A stretch of 64,000 nucleotides of DNA from Cytophagaceae bacterium (lineage in GTDB: Bacteria > Bacteroidota > Bacteroidia > Cytophagales > Flexibacteraceae), in the NCBI GenBank assembly GCA_027490155.1, contig JAIXYP010000069.1:248001-312000 (forward strand). Direction: 5' to 3'. Of this stretch, positions 35,123 through 43,846 are shown one piece after another. The position numbers and the translations under genes are program-made. The number at the start of each line of letters is the position of its first letter. Position 1 is the stretch's first letter. The notes under the pieces are model-generated. The model searched no databases and was not told the origin of the DNA. It was given only the letters and a program-made list of their open reading frames with translations.

Positions 35123-36379
35123 GTGGATTTATTCGATAAACTAAAAGCCGACCGTGGCCCTCTAGGTAAATATCAAGAACTAGCCGATGGCTATTTCGCC
35201 TTTCCTCAACTGGAGGGCGATATAGGTCCTCGGATGAGATTTAGGGGGAAGGAAGTCCTTAACTGGAGCCTTAACAACTACTTAGGCCTTGCCAATCATC
35301 CGGAAGTGCGTCATGCAGACACCGAGGCCACCCGTGCCTTTGGGATGGCTAGCCCTATGGGGGCACGCATGATGAGCGGCGATACCGTTCAGCACCAACA
35401 GCTAGAGCAATCTTTAGGTCGATTTATTGACAAGCCTGCCGTCATGTTGCTTAACTATGGCTATCAGGGCATTATGTCCGTCATTGATGCCCTCTTGGGT
35501 CGTCATGACGTCGTTGTCTATGATGCTGAGTCGCATGCCTGTATCATGGATGGCCTTAGGATGCACATTGGTCGTCGGTTGGTTTACAAACACAACGACA
35601 TCGAGAGCCTAGAGAAGAACCTAATTAGGGCTGTCAAGCTTACAGAAGAAACTGGAGGGTGTATTTTGGTGATCACCGAAGGTGTCTTCGGCATGAATGG
35701 TAACCAAGGCAAACTCAAGGAAATCGTCGATCTGAAGCAGATCTATCCTTTCCGCCTCTTGGTAGATGATGCTCACGGTTTTGGTACAATGGGTCCTAAT
35801 GGTCAGGGCACTGGTGTACATCAACACTGCCAAGACGGTATTGACCTCTACTTCAGCACCTTCGCTAAGAGTATGGCCAGTATCGGAGCCTTTATCGCTA
35901 GCGAACCTCAGGTGATTGACTTCCTGCGCTACAATACCCGCTCTCAGATATTTGCCAAGTCACTTCCGCTCCCAATCGTTGTCGGGGCTCAAAAGCGCCT
36001 TGAGCTCATCGAGGAGCACCCTGAGTTCCACCACAATCTCTGGACGATCACGAATGCCTTGCAGCAGGGACTGAAAGCCAAAGGATTCAACATCGGGACC
36101 ACCAACAGCCCGGTGACCCCTGTAATCCTGACTGGGGACGATACCCAAGCTGCCGCCATGGTCTATGACCTGCGCGAGAACTTCGGCATCTTCTGCTCGA
36201 TCGTGATTTACCCTGTCATCCCGAAAGGTTTGATTGTCTTGCGGATTACCCCGACAGCCGTGCATACCTTAGATGATGTGGAGCAGACGATTACCGCATT
36301 CGAAGCTGTGGCTGATAGGCTGCGTACCAATTACTATGCTGGTCTAGGATCTGCACACTTAGAGCCTGTAAACGCCTAG
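35123..36379 (+). CDS. Alpha-oxoamine synthase (serine palmitoyltransferase / KBL type)
   Basis: PLP enzyme of 418 residues that condenses an amino acid with an acyl-CoA and releases CO2. The family includes serine palmitoyltransferase, glycine C-acetyltransferase and 8-amino-7-oxononanoate synthase. NNYLGLANHP (51-60), VDDAHGFG (214-221) and the PLP lysine K249 in STFAKSMAS are diagnostic; RSQIFAKSLP follows at the usual place. Bacteroidota make sphingolipids, so an SPT role is attractive, but KBL cannot be excluded. The start is GTG at 35123, because an in-frame TAG lies at 35117-35119 and no ATG intervenes. Codon use is strongly biased (frequent CTT, CCT, GGT, GCT), suggesting high expression. 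The histone-like gene follows 133 nt downstream. Confidence 0.88.
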   Translation: MDLFDKLKADRGPLGKYQELADGYFAFPQLEGDIGPRMRFRGKEVLNWSLNNYLGLANHPEVRHADTEATRAFGMASPMGARMMSGDTVQHQQLEQSLGRFIDKPAVMLLNYGYQGIMSVIDALLGRHDVVVYDAESHACIMDGLRMHIGRRLVYKHNDIESLEKNLIRAVKLTEETGGCILVITEGVFGMNGNQGKLKEIVDLKQIYPFRLLVDDAHGFGTMGPNGQGTGVHQHCQDGIDLYFSTFAKSMASIGAFIASEPQVIDFLRYNTRSQIFAKSLPLPIVVGAQKRLELIEEHPEFHHNLWTITNALQQGLKAKGFNIGTTNSPVTPVILTGDDTQAAAMVYDLRENFGIFCSIVIYPVIPKGLIVLRITPTAVHTLDDVEQTITAFEAVADRLRTNYYAGLGSAHLEPVNA

Positions 36380-36512
36380 TTTTGTCTTTTAGTGTCTTTT
36401 TTTTAGTGTTTTTAGTTTTTTTTTGCAGTTTTAAGCCAATTGTTTTGGCAAGTAAGATTTTGTTTTGCTACTATTGGTATCTGATTACAAAACTTCAACT
36501 CAACACCCCAAG

Positions 36513-36692
36513 ATGAACCGTTACGCTGAATTAAAAAAGATCGTTGACGACCTAGGTCCTGACTTCGAAAAATTTTACGACAAGGGCAACAATGCCGCAG
36601 GAACCCGCATCCGCAAGAGTTTGCAAGACCTGAAAGTACTGGCTCAAGAGATCCGCTTGGCCGTTCAGGACTCTAAAAATTCTAAGGAGTAG
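36513..36692 (+). CDS. Histone H1-like DNA-binding protein (Hc1 type)
   Basis: Basic small protein of 59 residues beginning MNRYAELKKIVDDLGPDFEKF, with KGNNAAGTRIRKSLQDLK in the middle. This is the Hc1-like pattern found in most Bacteroidota. It probably coats or bends DNA in the nucleoid; the role is inferred from composition and family. The ATG at 36513 matches the known family start, whereas the open frame extends 16 codons further upstream. A strong terminator follows 50 nt after the stop. The T-rich stretch upstream (36380-36430) may separate its transcription from the preceding synthase gene. Confidence 0.88.
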   Translation: MNRYAELKKIVDDLGPDFEKFYDKGNNAAGTRIRKSLQDLKVLAQEIRLAVQDSKNSKE

Positions 36693-36741
36693 TTACCCCT
36701 AATTGGGGCACGATCAAGAAGATCGTCAACCTCTTTGCCAC

Positions 36742-36778
36742 AAATGCTCAGAACCTATCGATAGGGTTTTGAGCATTT
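36742..36778 (+). terminator. Rho-independent terminator of the histone-like gene
   Basis: AAATGCTCA pairs with TGAGCATTT, with an inner palindrome CCTATCGATAGG, followed by five more T. It lies 50 nt after the stop codon. The 298 nt from here to 37076 show no gene or other signal. Confidence 0.85.
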
Positions 36779-37076
36779 TTTTTGCATCAAGGCCAAGTTT
36801 CTCACCCTTCAAGTTTGCTAAATGTTCATTGCCTAGTCGTCCACACCAAATGAGGAAACCCTACTTGGTTTGTTGTGGCAAGGGACATGCTGTCAGAAAA
36901 CGTTTCAACCTGCGACCTCTGTTTGGCGAGCGCCTACCTTAGCAAAGCAATAGTTGCCTAAACCTCGGCAATAGCGAAGGCTACAAGTTTCTGTTTTTAG
37001 ATGGTTGTTTACGGGCCCTCAACTACAGTGTTACTTGCAGTTCAGGGGTGACCACCGTTCCTAGCAATCAAGGGTG

Positions 37077-38360
37077 TTATGGCTCGACAAACCGTGCGTG
37101 GATTGCAACCTCTAGTGCCTCGCGGTGCTGCGGATGCGCAATGGCTGCGAGGGCATGGGCACGCTGCCGTAATGTTTTGCCATAGAGGTACGCGACGCCA
37201 AACTCGGTAACCACATAGTGGGCATGTGCCCTAGTGGTAACAACCCCTGCCCCTTCCTTTATGTAGGGTACGATGCGGCTTTCGCCTTTACTTGTTGTGC
37301 TCGGCAGTGCGATGATCGGTTTGCCTCCTTCTGATAGGGCGGCACCCCGCAAGAAGTCCAATTGGCCACCTACACCGCTGTAGATGCGTGTACCGATGGA
37401 GTCACTTACGATTTGGCCCGTTAAATCAACCTCGATGCAGCTATTAATGGCCGTGACTTTAGGGTTCTGGCGGATGATGGAGGTGTCATTAACGTAGGCG
37501 ATGTCCCGCATCCGGACCATTGGGTTTCGGTTAACGAAGTTATAGGTTAGGTCGGTGCCCATGATGAAGCCTGCCACGATTTTGCCTCGGTCAATGCGTT
37601 TAAGGCTATTGTCTATGGCGCCAGTGGCATAAAGGTTCACGACACCATCGCTAAACATTTCGGTATGGATGCCAAGGTGTCGATGGTGCGTGAGCTGGGT
37701 CAGGACGGCGTCAGGGATGCTACCGATCCCCATCTGGAGGGTGGCACCATCCTCAACTAAATTGGCAATAAAGCGCCCAATCGTGACCTCAGTCGGGGTT
37801 GGGGGCTGGACTTGCATTTGGTAAAGCGGAGTTTCATGCCAGACCAAGGCATCTATCTTGCTGATATGCAGGTAGCCATCGCCCCTAGTCTGGGGCATAT
37901 TAGGATTGACCTGTGCAATGATGAGTTTAGTGCTTTCGGCAGCGGCCAATGAAGCATCGACACTGGTGCCGAGGCTGCAATACCCGTGTTCGTCAGGTGG
38001 ACTGACCATTAGCATCGCCACATCTAGCGGCAGGATACCACCTCGGAAGAGGTTCGGCACCTCAGATAGGAAGATGGGCAGGTAGTCGGCCATGCCAGTG
38101 GCATGGGCGGCCCGCATATTGGCCCCAGTGAACAAGGCAGTTGTATGGAAAATACCTCGGTATTTGGGGTCGGTATAGGGGGTAGGCCCTTCAGTGTGCA
38201 GATGGATAAGCTCTACACCACTAAGCTCTTGGCTGCGGGCAACCATTGCCTCGATCAGGATGACAGGGGCTGCTGCCACACTGTGGATAAAGACACGGTC
38301 ACGGCTTTTGATCAGCAGGACAGCTTCGTCGGCGGTGATGTATTGTGGTTCGGTTGGCAT
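37077..38360 (-). CDS. Acetyl-CoA hydrolase/CoA-transferase family protein
   Basis: Cytoplasmic CoA transferase of 427 residues, similar to 4-hydroxybutyrate and acetate/butyrate CoA-transferases. Motifs seen are the GIGSIPDAV oxyanion-type loop (211-219), the catalytic Glu E234 in IHTEMFSDG, and GVGGQLDF near 345. PDEHGYCSLG (122-131) is also typical. The enzyme moves CoA between short-chain carboxylates and acetate through a glutamyl-CoA intermediate. Length is normal for the family. It stands alone, so the acid substrate cannot be told. The ATG at 38360 gives the usual N terminus with a first helix ADEAVLLIKSRDRVFIHS. Confidence 0.9.
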   Translation of the reverse strand: MPTEPQYITADEAVLLIKSRDRVFIHSVAAAPVILIEAMVARSQELSGVELIHLHTEGPTPYTDPKYRGIFHTTALFTGANMRAAHATGMADYLPIFLSEVPNLFRGGILPLDVAMLMVSPPDEHGYCSLGTSVDASLAAAESTKLIIAQVNPNMPQTRGDGYLHISKIDALVWHETPLYQMQVQPPTPTEVTIGRFIANLVEDGATLQMGIGSIPDAVLTQLTHHRHLGIHTEMFSDGVVNLYATGAIDNSLKRIDRGKIVAGFIMGTDLTYNFVNRNPMVRMRDIAYVNDTSIIRQNPKVTAINSCIEVDLTGQIVSDSIGTRIYSGVGGQLDFLRGAALSEGGKPIIALPSTTSKGESRIVPYIKEGAGVVTTRAHAHYVVTEFGVAYLYGKTLRQRAHALAAIAHPQHREALEVAIHARFVEP

Positions 38361-38499
38361 GGTTGAGGTGGGATAAAGGGCCTAGCTAGGATTGTAATTT
38401 GCTAGGCTTCTTTTGGTTTTGTCTGCTTGGCCGCAAGTACGGTTTGCAGATCACACCAGACCATGATATTTGTTAGGTATTGGGCCTCTTGGTTCAAAA

Positions 38500-40659
38500 T
38501 CAATCAGATTCTGAGGCAGATGGGCGTATGAGTTTGTAACGGAAACCTACATAAAACACCCTTCCCGTAACTGGTCCCCAGACCATGCTAGCGTCGAAGT
38601 TGGGACCGAAAGGTCTATCAGGCGCGATTAAAAGTTGCTGCTGGCGGAAGTCAGCCAGGTTTTCAGCTCCAATATAGAGGTCAAGCCCACCTGCAAAGGT
38701 TTTGGTAATCTGGGCATTGCCTGTCAGGAATGCTGGGCTATGGCTCGGCAATTGGTCTTGGGGCAAGTTGGCTGTGGTTGATGGCAATCGCTTCTGGCCA
38801 GTGAAGGTGGCTGTTAGGTCAAAGGCCCACTTGTTGCGGGTGGTATAGGCTATGTTGACAAAAGCACGGTGGGTAGCGATCAGCGGACGGCTCAAGAGTT
38901 GGTTCTGGAGGCCTGTTTGGTAGCTAGTCTGGACATCAAGCCATCGGTAGGCCAGGCGAACATCCCAACGGCGGTTGGGGCGATAGTTGGCCTCGGCCTG
39001 TAGGCTGTTGCTAAAGCTTTGGCCCTGAAGGTTATAGAGCTGGACCAGGCGAGGATTTTCCAGATCGACCACTACTTGGTTAACAAAATCGGTACGGTAA
39101 GCATCTAGAACCAAGGTGCCATTGCCATCCAGCAGCTCGAAGTCATGGCTGAGGCTGAGGCCATAGTTATAGGCCACCTCTGGGCGCAGGTTATAGCCAT
39201 TGACGCGCGTTTGCCCATGGCTCATCAGGATCCGGTTGCTGCCGAGTGCTGCGCCATTGTCAGTCATGGGGTTGGCGGTACGCTGCCCACGCCCTGCGCT
39301 GAACCGTAGTGTATTCTTTTCATTGATAGCATACCTGCCATGTAGCCTTGGCGTCAGGAAGGCACCAAAAAGGTTATTGTAGTCCGCCCTTAAGCCACCG
39401 ATTAGGGTTAGGGAAGGGTTGGGCGACCAAGTATGTTCGTAGAAGGCTCCCGGGACGATCTCCGTCCTCTGGAAGTTGATGGTATCAGGGCTAAGGCCTG
39501 TTTGCCACTCACGCATATCATCCGTCTGGATGCTTAGGCCTGTGCGGTACTTATGATCTGTGGTGCCGATGATATCCTGATAGATGAAGTTGGCATAGGC
39601 GGACCGTTGGAAGGCACTAAAACTCCGCATCCCGAAGAGTCCGTCTTGGTTATGGCCCGTTACCTGGGCGATGAGGCCGAGACTGCGGTAGGGTGTACCA
39701 TGGAAAACCTTTGCGACCTTAGCAAAGGCGTTCCAGTGGGTGGTGTTTTGGTTGGTTTCGTATGTGAGGGCTGTGTTGCCATGGTGTGGAACCCCAGTTT
39801 CGTCCGCATGGAGTTGGCCACCGTTGCGGGTTTCGACTAGGTATTGGGCGCCAAACTGTGCCTTCCAGGCATCACCATCATATTTCCAGCGGTTCATGAA
39901 GCTATTACCACGGCTCATGGGCATATCCATAAAGCCGTCGTTGTTCATATCAAATTTGTTGGCCCATTGGTCGGTATGCAGATAAATCGCAGTGCTGAGG
40001 TTAGGTGTCAACCGGGCGGTGCCGACGGCATTGGCCTCAAACCGACCGAGGTGGTTGGCATAGGCATTGAGATAGACCAGCTCCTCGCCTTCGGGCTTTT
40101 TGTTCTCGATGTTGATCAGGCCAGATATACTTTCGTACCCGTTGACGACACTGCCAGTCCCTTTGGTGACCTGGATGGACTCGACCCAAGTGCCAGGCGT
40201 GTAGCTAAGGCCATAATTGGCAAACAGGCCACGGGCATCAGGCCTATTTTCGGTCATCAGCTGGGCATAGAGGCCAGACAGACCTAGCAACTGAATCTGC
40301 CGTGCGCCAGTCAGTGCATCGGTATAATTGACGTCGATACTGGGGTTGGTCTCAAAACTTTCGCTCAGGTTACAGCAGGCGGCTTTGAAGAGCTCGCCCT
40401 CCTTCATGACATTGGTGTTGAGCGCGTCACGCCCTTGCACCGTGGTGAGTCCTTTGGTCTCGACAAGCGTCTCTTCCTTGGTGACTTGGCGTGTGGTGCT
40501 GTCAGGTTTTTGTGGTGGCGTTACTTGTGCCAATAGCGGACCCAAAGGCAGGATGAGGCTAAGGCATAAACCCCATACAAACGCAACGAACCTCAGCCAG
40601 GCTAATTGTCGGATATTAGCTGGTCGGTTAATATTATGTTGCTTGGTCAGGGAGAACAT
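38500..40659 (-). CDS. TonB-dependent outer membrane receptor, metal-linked
   Basis: Outer-membrane receptor of 719 residues. It has a signal peptide (about 20-45, ending LLAQ), a plug domain (about 75-175 with GTGSVVNGYESISGLINIE), then a beta-barrel of about 540 residues ending VGFRYKLI. There is no N-terminal carboxypeptidase-like domain, so it is not a SusC protein. A Cys pair before the plug (KAACCNLSESFETNPS) recurs, as I recall, in Bacteroidota receptors that sit beside HMA proteins. The upstream HMA gene is 39 nt away and shares a promoter. Energy-dependent uptake of a metal, most likely copper or a chelate, is the working inference. Confidence 0.87.
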   Translation of the reverse strand: MFSLTKQHNINRPANIRQLAWLRFVAFVWGLCLSLILPLGPLLAQVTPPQKPDSTTRQVTKEETLVETKGLTTVQGRDALNTNVMKEGELFKAACCNLSESFETNPSIDVNYTDALTGARQIQLLGLSGLYAQLMTENRPDARGLFANYGLSYTPGTWVESIQVTKGTGSVVNGYESISGLINIENKKPEGEELVYLNAYANHLGRFEANAVGTARLTPNLSTAIYLHTDQWANKFDMNNDGFMDMPMSRGNSFMNRWKYDGDAWKAQFGAQYLVETRNGGQLHADETGVPHHGNTALTYETNQNTTHWNAFAKVAKVFHGTPYRSLGLIAQVTGHNQDGLFGMRSFSAFQRSAYANFIYQDIIGTTDHKYRTGLSIQTDDMREWQTGLSPDTINFQRTEIVPGAFYEHTWSPNPSLTLIGGLRADYNNLFGAFLTPRLHGRYAINEKNTLRFSAGRGQRTANPMTDNGAALGSNRILMSHGQTRVNGYNLRPEVAYNYGLSLSHDFELLDGNGTLVLDAYRTDFVNQVVVDLENPRLVQLYNLQGQSFSNSLQAEANYRPNRRWDVRLAYRWLDVQTSYQTGLQNQLLSRPLIATHRAFVNIAYTTRNKWAFDLTATFTGQKRLPSTTANLPQDQLPSHSPAFLTGNAQITKTFAGGLDLYIGAENLADFRQQQLLIAPDRPFGPNFDASMVWGPVTGRVFYVGFRYKLIRPSASESD

Positions 40660-40698
40660 TCTACGTGGTGTTGTAAGGCTAAGAGCTTTAATTTAGCC

Positions 40699-41064
40699 CT
40701 ATTTGATCTCTTTCCCTTTGTGATCAGGATCACGGGTATAACGACAGCATTTAGGCAGTTTGTTATATGTCTGCTGGCTAGCTCTGAATTCCTTGGTGTC
40801 ATGGCCTGTTTTTGCCACTAGGCTCGAGAGGGTCAGCAGGTTAACTTTTGTGCTATCTGCAGTGATAGTAGCGATGCCTGTTTTGTTGTTCCACCGGACT
40901 TGTTTGACACCTGGCTGGTCAAGGGCTGTTTCGATGCGGTCTTGGCAATGTTCGCAATTGCCTGCGACTGCGAGCTCGTAAGTCTTTTTGGTGGATTGCG
41001 CCTCTGCCATTAAGGCTAGTACCGAAAGGAGTGCACCAAGGCAAAGTTTGAAATGTGGGAACAT
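40699..41064 (-). CDS. Secreted heavy-metal-associated (HMA) domain protein
   Basis: Protein of 121 residues. A signal peptide (about 1-22, ending AEAQ) is followed by one HMA domain with the metal-binding motif NCEHC (C37, C40). The fold continues with GVKQVRWNNKTGIATITAD, the typical second and third strands. A second Cys pair (C106, C107 in LPKCCRY) lies in the C-terminal tail together with His, perhaps a further ligand set. Such domains bind Cu(I) or Zn(II). It should act in the periplasm, giving or taking metal beside the TonB receptor encoded 39 nt downstream. It is first in the operon, behind a good promoter. Confidence 0.88.
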   Translation of the reverse strand: MFPHFKLCLGALLSVLALMAEAQSTKKTYELAVAGNCEHCQDRIETALDQPGVKQVRWNNKTGIATITADSTKVNLLTLSSLVAKTGHDTKEFRASQQTYNKLPKCCRYTRDPDHKGKEIK

Positions 41065-41105
41065 GAGGTGCTGGTTGGTGTATCTGGGTTACAATAAACC
41101 CACTA

Positions 41106-41133
41106 CAAAGATACTGGATACCAAGGAACTCAA
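41106..41133 (-). promoter_or_regulatory. Bacteroidota-type promoter of the HMA-TonB operon
   Basis: On the minus strand: TTG (41133-41131), 17 nt, then TATCTTTG (41113-41106), a full TAnnTTTG match. Transcription would start near 41099, about 35 nt before the HMA start codon. Confidence 0.65.
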
Positions 41134-41301
41134 GTTGCACTAAGTAAGAGCAACCTTGTAATATTGGGCTAATAATTGCCTCAATGCCAGTGTCTTTCAA
41201 TTTGGTCTAAGGTTGGATTATGTGGTGAGGTATTGCGTATATATTGGCAAAATTTCGGCTCGAGTTGGTGCTGTTTTGCCAATGTCCGCTAACTTGAGGG
41301 C

Positions 41302-43764
41302 ATGAAATTGATCACCCAAAAGAGGATAGAAATGCGGTTGAGTTGTGGCTGGCTGTGTTTTGCCATGACCTTGCTGGTGGCTTTCGCTGGCACTGCTATG
41401 GGTCAAGACAAGGGCTGGCAACACCAAACCGAATCCTTTGATTGGCAGTTCCCACTTACCAGACCACATACAGGCGTTCCGATTGCGAACGGTCGGCAAG
41501 GTTTATTGGTCTGGGGCCAAGACAATGTGCTGCATATTACGATTGCGCAGCAAGGATTTTGGGATCATAGGGGTGGGCACCCCGCAGGTGGAGGCGGAAC
41601 CTATACGCAACTTAGGCCCCTTTTGGCCAATCAAGACGAGTCTGGCATCCGTGCCATGTTTGGTGCCGGTGCGGTACAGGATGGCAATACGCCCAAAAGT
41701 TTCCAGCAGTTGGGTGGAGGACGTTTGGATATCACGATGCCTACCGGCTGGAGCCTCCAATCTGCAAAGCTGAGCCTTGGCACTGGTTTGGTGACTGTAA
41801 TGGCCAAGTCGCCAAGTGGGGTGGCGCAGCAAATCGAAATCCGGCAGGCTGTGGGGCAAGATATTGCCTTGGTCAAGTTGCCACCAACCCTTAGCAATAG
41901 GGCAGTCTTCAGGCTGATACCAGCGTTTTACCTCTGCCATGGGGCTATGGAGGCAAGAGGTATTTCTGCGCCTGATACTTTTAAGCAAGAAGGCAAGGCG
42001 AATCAGGCAGGTAGCATTCGAGGTTTTATCCAGCGATTACCAGCTGATTCACCTTTGGTAATTCTGTATAAGAAGAAGGGTAACATGGTCTGGATCAGCT
42101 CGCGCGTGGACGAAATTGACCAGACTGCGAGCGCCAAACTGCTCAAAGAGGCCAAAGAAAAACCTTTAATTGATAGCCTCAAAAAATGGTGGAGCACCTA
42201 TTGGGCTAGTGTCCCCGTTGTCAGATTGCCAGACCCATTGTTACAAGAAATGGTGGACTATGGCCTCTACATGCAGGCGATAATCACCCCGCCTCATGGA
42301 CTGGCGGCTGGTTTACAAGGCCCTCTGATGGAGGACTATCAGCTACCGCCTTGGTCCAACGACTATCACTGGAACATCAATGTCCAGATGATGTATTGGC
42401 CTGCCCTAGCGACAGGGCGCTACGAACATCAGAAGCCTCTTTGGGCAATGCTCAAGAAACAGCTGCCAATGATGCAGCAGAATGCCAAACAGTTTTATGG
42501 CGTAGATGATGCCTTGATGCTCCCCCATGCCACTGACGATCGAGGACAAGTGAGTGGGACGTTCTGGGCTGGGCAGATCGATGCGGGTTGTCTGGCCTGG
42601 ATGGCCCAGATGGCTTGGCAATACTACCAATACAGTGGTGACACAGCTATGTTACGTGAGGTGGCCTATCCCTTACTATCAGGCGCTTTCAATGGTTATC
42701 GGGTAATGATGCAGGATACCACAATCGATGGTAAACGACAAATGAGACTGCCCATTTCCGTGAGCCCAGAGTGGCGCGGTAGCCAACTGCGGGCTGTGGG
42801 AGCTAATGCTAGTTTTCAGCTTGCGGCGGTCCATAGCATCAGCAGGATATTACCAGAGGCGGCGGCTGTTTTGGGGCTGACCATTGACCAGCGGTGGTCT
42901 GAGGTTGACCAACTCTTGCCAAACTATGCCGTTGTCAATTCGGTCAAGATGCAAGAGTATGATCAATATCGCCATAACCGCATTGGGTTGTTCGAAGGTC
43001 AGGACTTGATCGAATCGCACAGACACCACTCGCATTTGGCAGGTATCTATCCCTTCTTGACGGTGGACCCAAAGGATACGGTTGGCAAGAATGATGAGAT
43101 TGTCCGCAATTCGATCCATAACTGGCAGCTAAAGGGTGCAGGAGCCTGGACGGGTTGGTGCGTCACTTGGGCAAGTATGCTCTATGCCCACCTCGGGATG
43201 AGTGATGCGGCGGTTAGCTGGCTGCATTATTGGCACCTCAACTTCGTCAACGAAGGACGTGGTACCCTGCATGACCCCAATTGGGCCGGTATTTCTACCC
43301 GCTATCGAGATGATCCTGCGCGGCAAGTGGCAGCTGGCAAACCAAATAAAGAAATCATGCAGTTGGATGCAAGGTTAGGTGGACTCAACGCTGTCCTAGA
43401 GCTCTTGGTGCAGCAGAAACCCACGGTCTTGACTTTGGTGCCATCTATCCCTCGTGGTTGGGATCATTTCAGTTTCCGCAACGTGATGGTGGCGGGTGGC
43501 TTCCGTGTCAGTGGCTTGGTTGACAAAGGCCGCCTGTCCGAAGTAGTGATTGAAGCAACTAGGGCTAGCACCATCACGCTTGAGAACAACATCGGTAGTA
43601 CGTTATTCTATAACGATAGCCTCCGCACCAATCAGCCATCAACCATAACGTTCAAGGCCGCCTTGGCAGGGGATATGTGGTATTTGAGGCATAAGGATCA
43701 GCCAAGGCACTACAAACTCATAGACTGGCATCCACGACGTCCTAAGCGGATCGTATATCCGTAA
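41302..43764 (+). CDS. GH95-type glycoside hydrolase, secreted
   Basis: Secreted hydrolase of 820 residues related to GH95 (1,2-alpha-L-fucosidases and alpha-galactosidases). After a signal peptide it has PIANGRQGLLVWG (about 60-72), an N-terminal beta-sandwich, and an (alpha/alpha)6 barrel. The barrel contains WSNDYHWNINVQMMYWPAL (about 352-370), the expected S/N-D-x-H-x-N-x-N-x-Q motif, and ESHRHHSHLAGIYPF (about 572-586). The catalytic acids are therefore probably in place, but their identity was not verified. M11 (position 41332) is an alternative start that leaves a more compact signal peptide. A GH78 gene follows 82 nt downstream, so the pair likely forms an operon for fucose/galactose- and rhamnose-bearing glycans. 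Confidence 0.85.
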   Translation: MKLITQKRIEMRLSCGWLCFAMTLLVAFAGTAMGQDKGWQHQTESFDWQFPLTRPHTGVPIANGRQGLLVWGQDNVLHITIAQQGFWDHRGGHPAGGGGTYTQLRPLLANQDESGIRAMFGAGAVQDGNTPKSFQQLGGGRLDITMPTGWSLQSAKLSLGTGLVTVMAKSPSGVAQQIEIRQAVGQDIALVKLPPTLSNRAVFRLIPAFYLCHGAMEARGISAPDTFKQEGKANQAGSIRGFIQRLPADSPLVILYKKKGNMVWISSRVDEIDQTASAKLLKEAKEKPLIDSLKKWWSTYWASVPVVRLPDPLLQEMVDYGLYMQAIITPPHGLAAGLQGPLMEDYQLPPWSNDYHWNINVQMMYWPALATGRYEHQKPLWAMLKKQLPMMQQNAKQFYGVDDALMLPHATDDRGQVSGTFWAGQIDAGCLAWMAQMAWQYYQYSGDTAMLREVAYPLLSGAFNGYRVMMQDTTIDGKRQMRLPISVSPEWRGSQLRAVGANASFQLAAVHSISRILPEAAAVLGLTIDQRWSEVDQLLPNYAVVNSVKMQEYDQYRHNRIGLFEGQDLIESHRHHSHLAGIYPFLTVDPKDTVGKNDEIVRNSIHNWQLKGAGAWTGWCVTWASMLYAHLGMSDAAVSWLHYWHLNFVNEGRGTLHDPNWAGISTRYRDDPARQVAAGKPNKEIMQLDARLGGLNAVLELLVQQKPTVLTLVPSIPRGWDHFSFRNVMVAGGFRVSGLVDKGRLSEVVIEATRASTITLENNIGSTLFYNDSLRTNQPSTITFKAALAGDMWYLRHKDQPRHYKLIDWHPRRPKRIVYP

Positions 43765-43846
43765 CTGGCCTCTAACCTGTACATAAGGCATCAATGGGCT
43801 AACATCCATAGATGCACTTCCCGATACGCTTTAGCACACCCGAATC

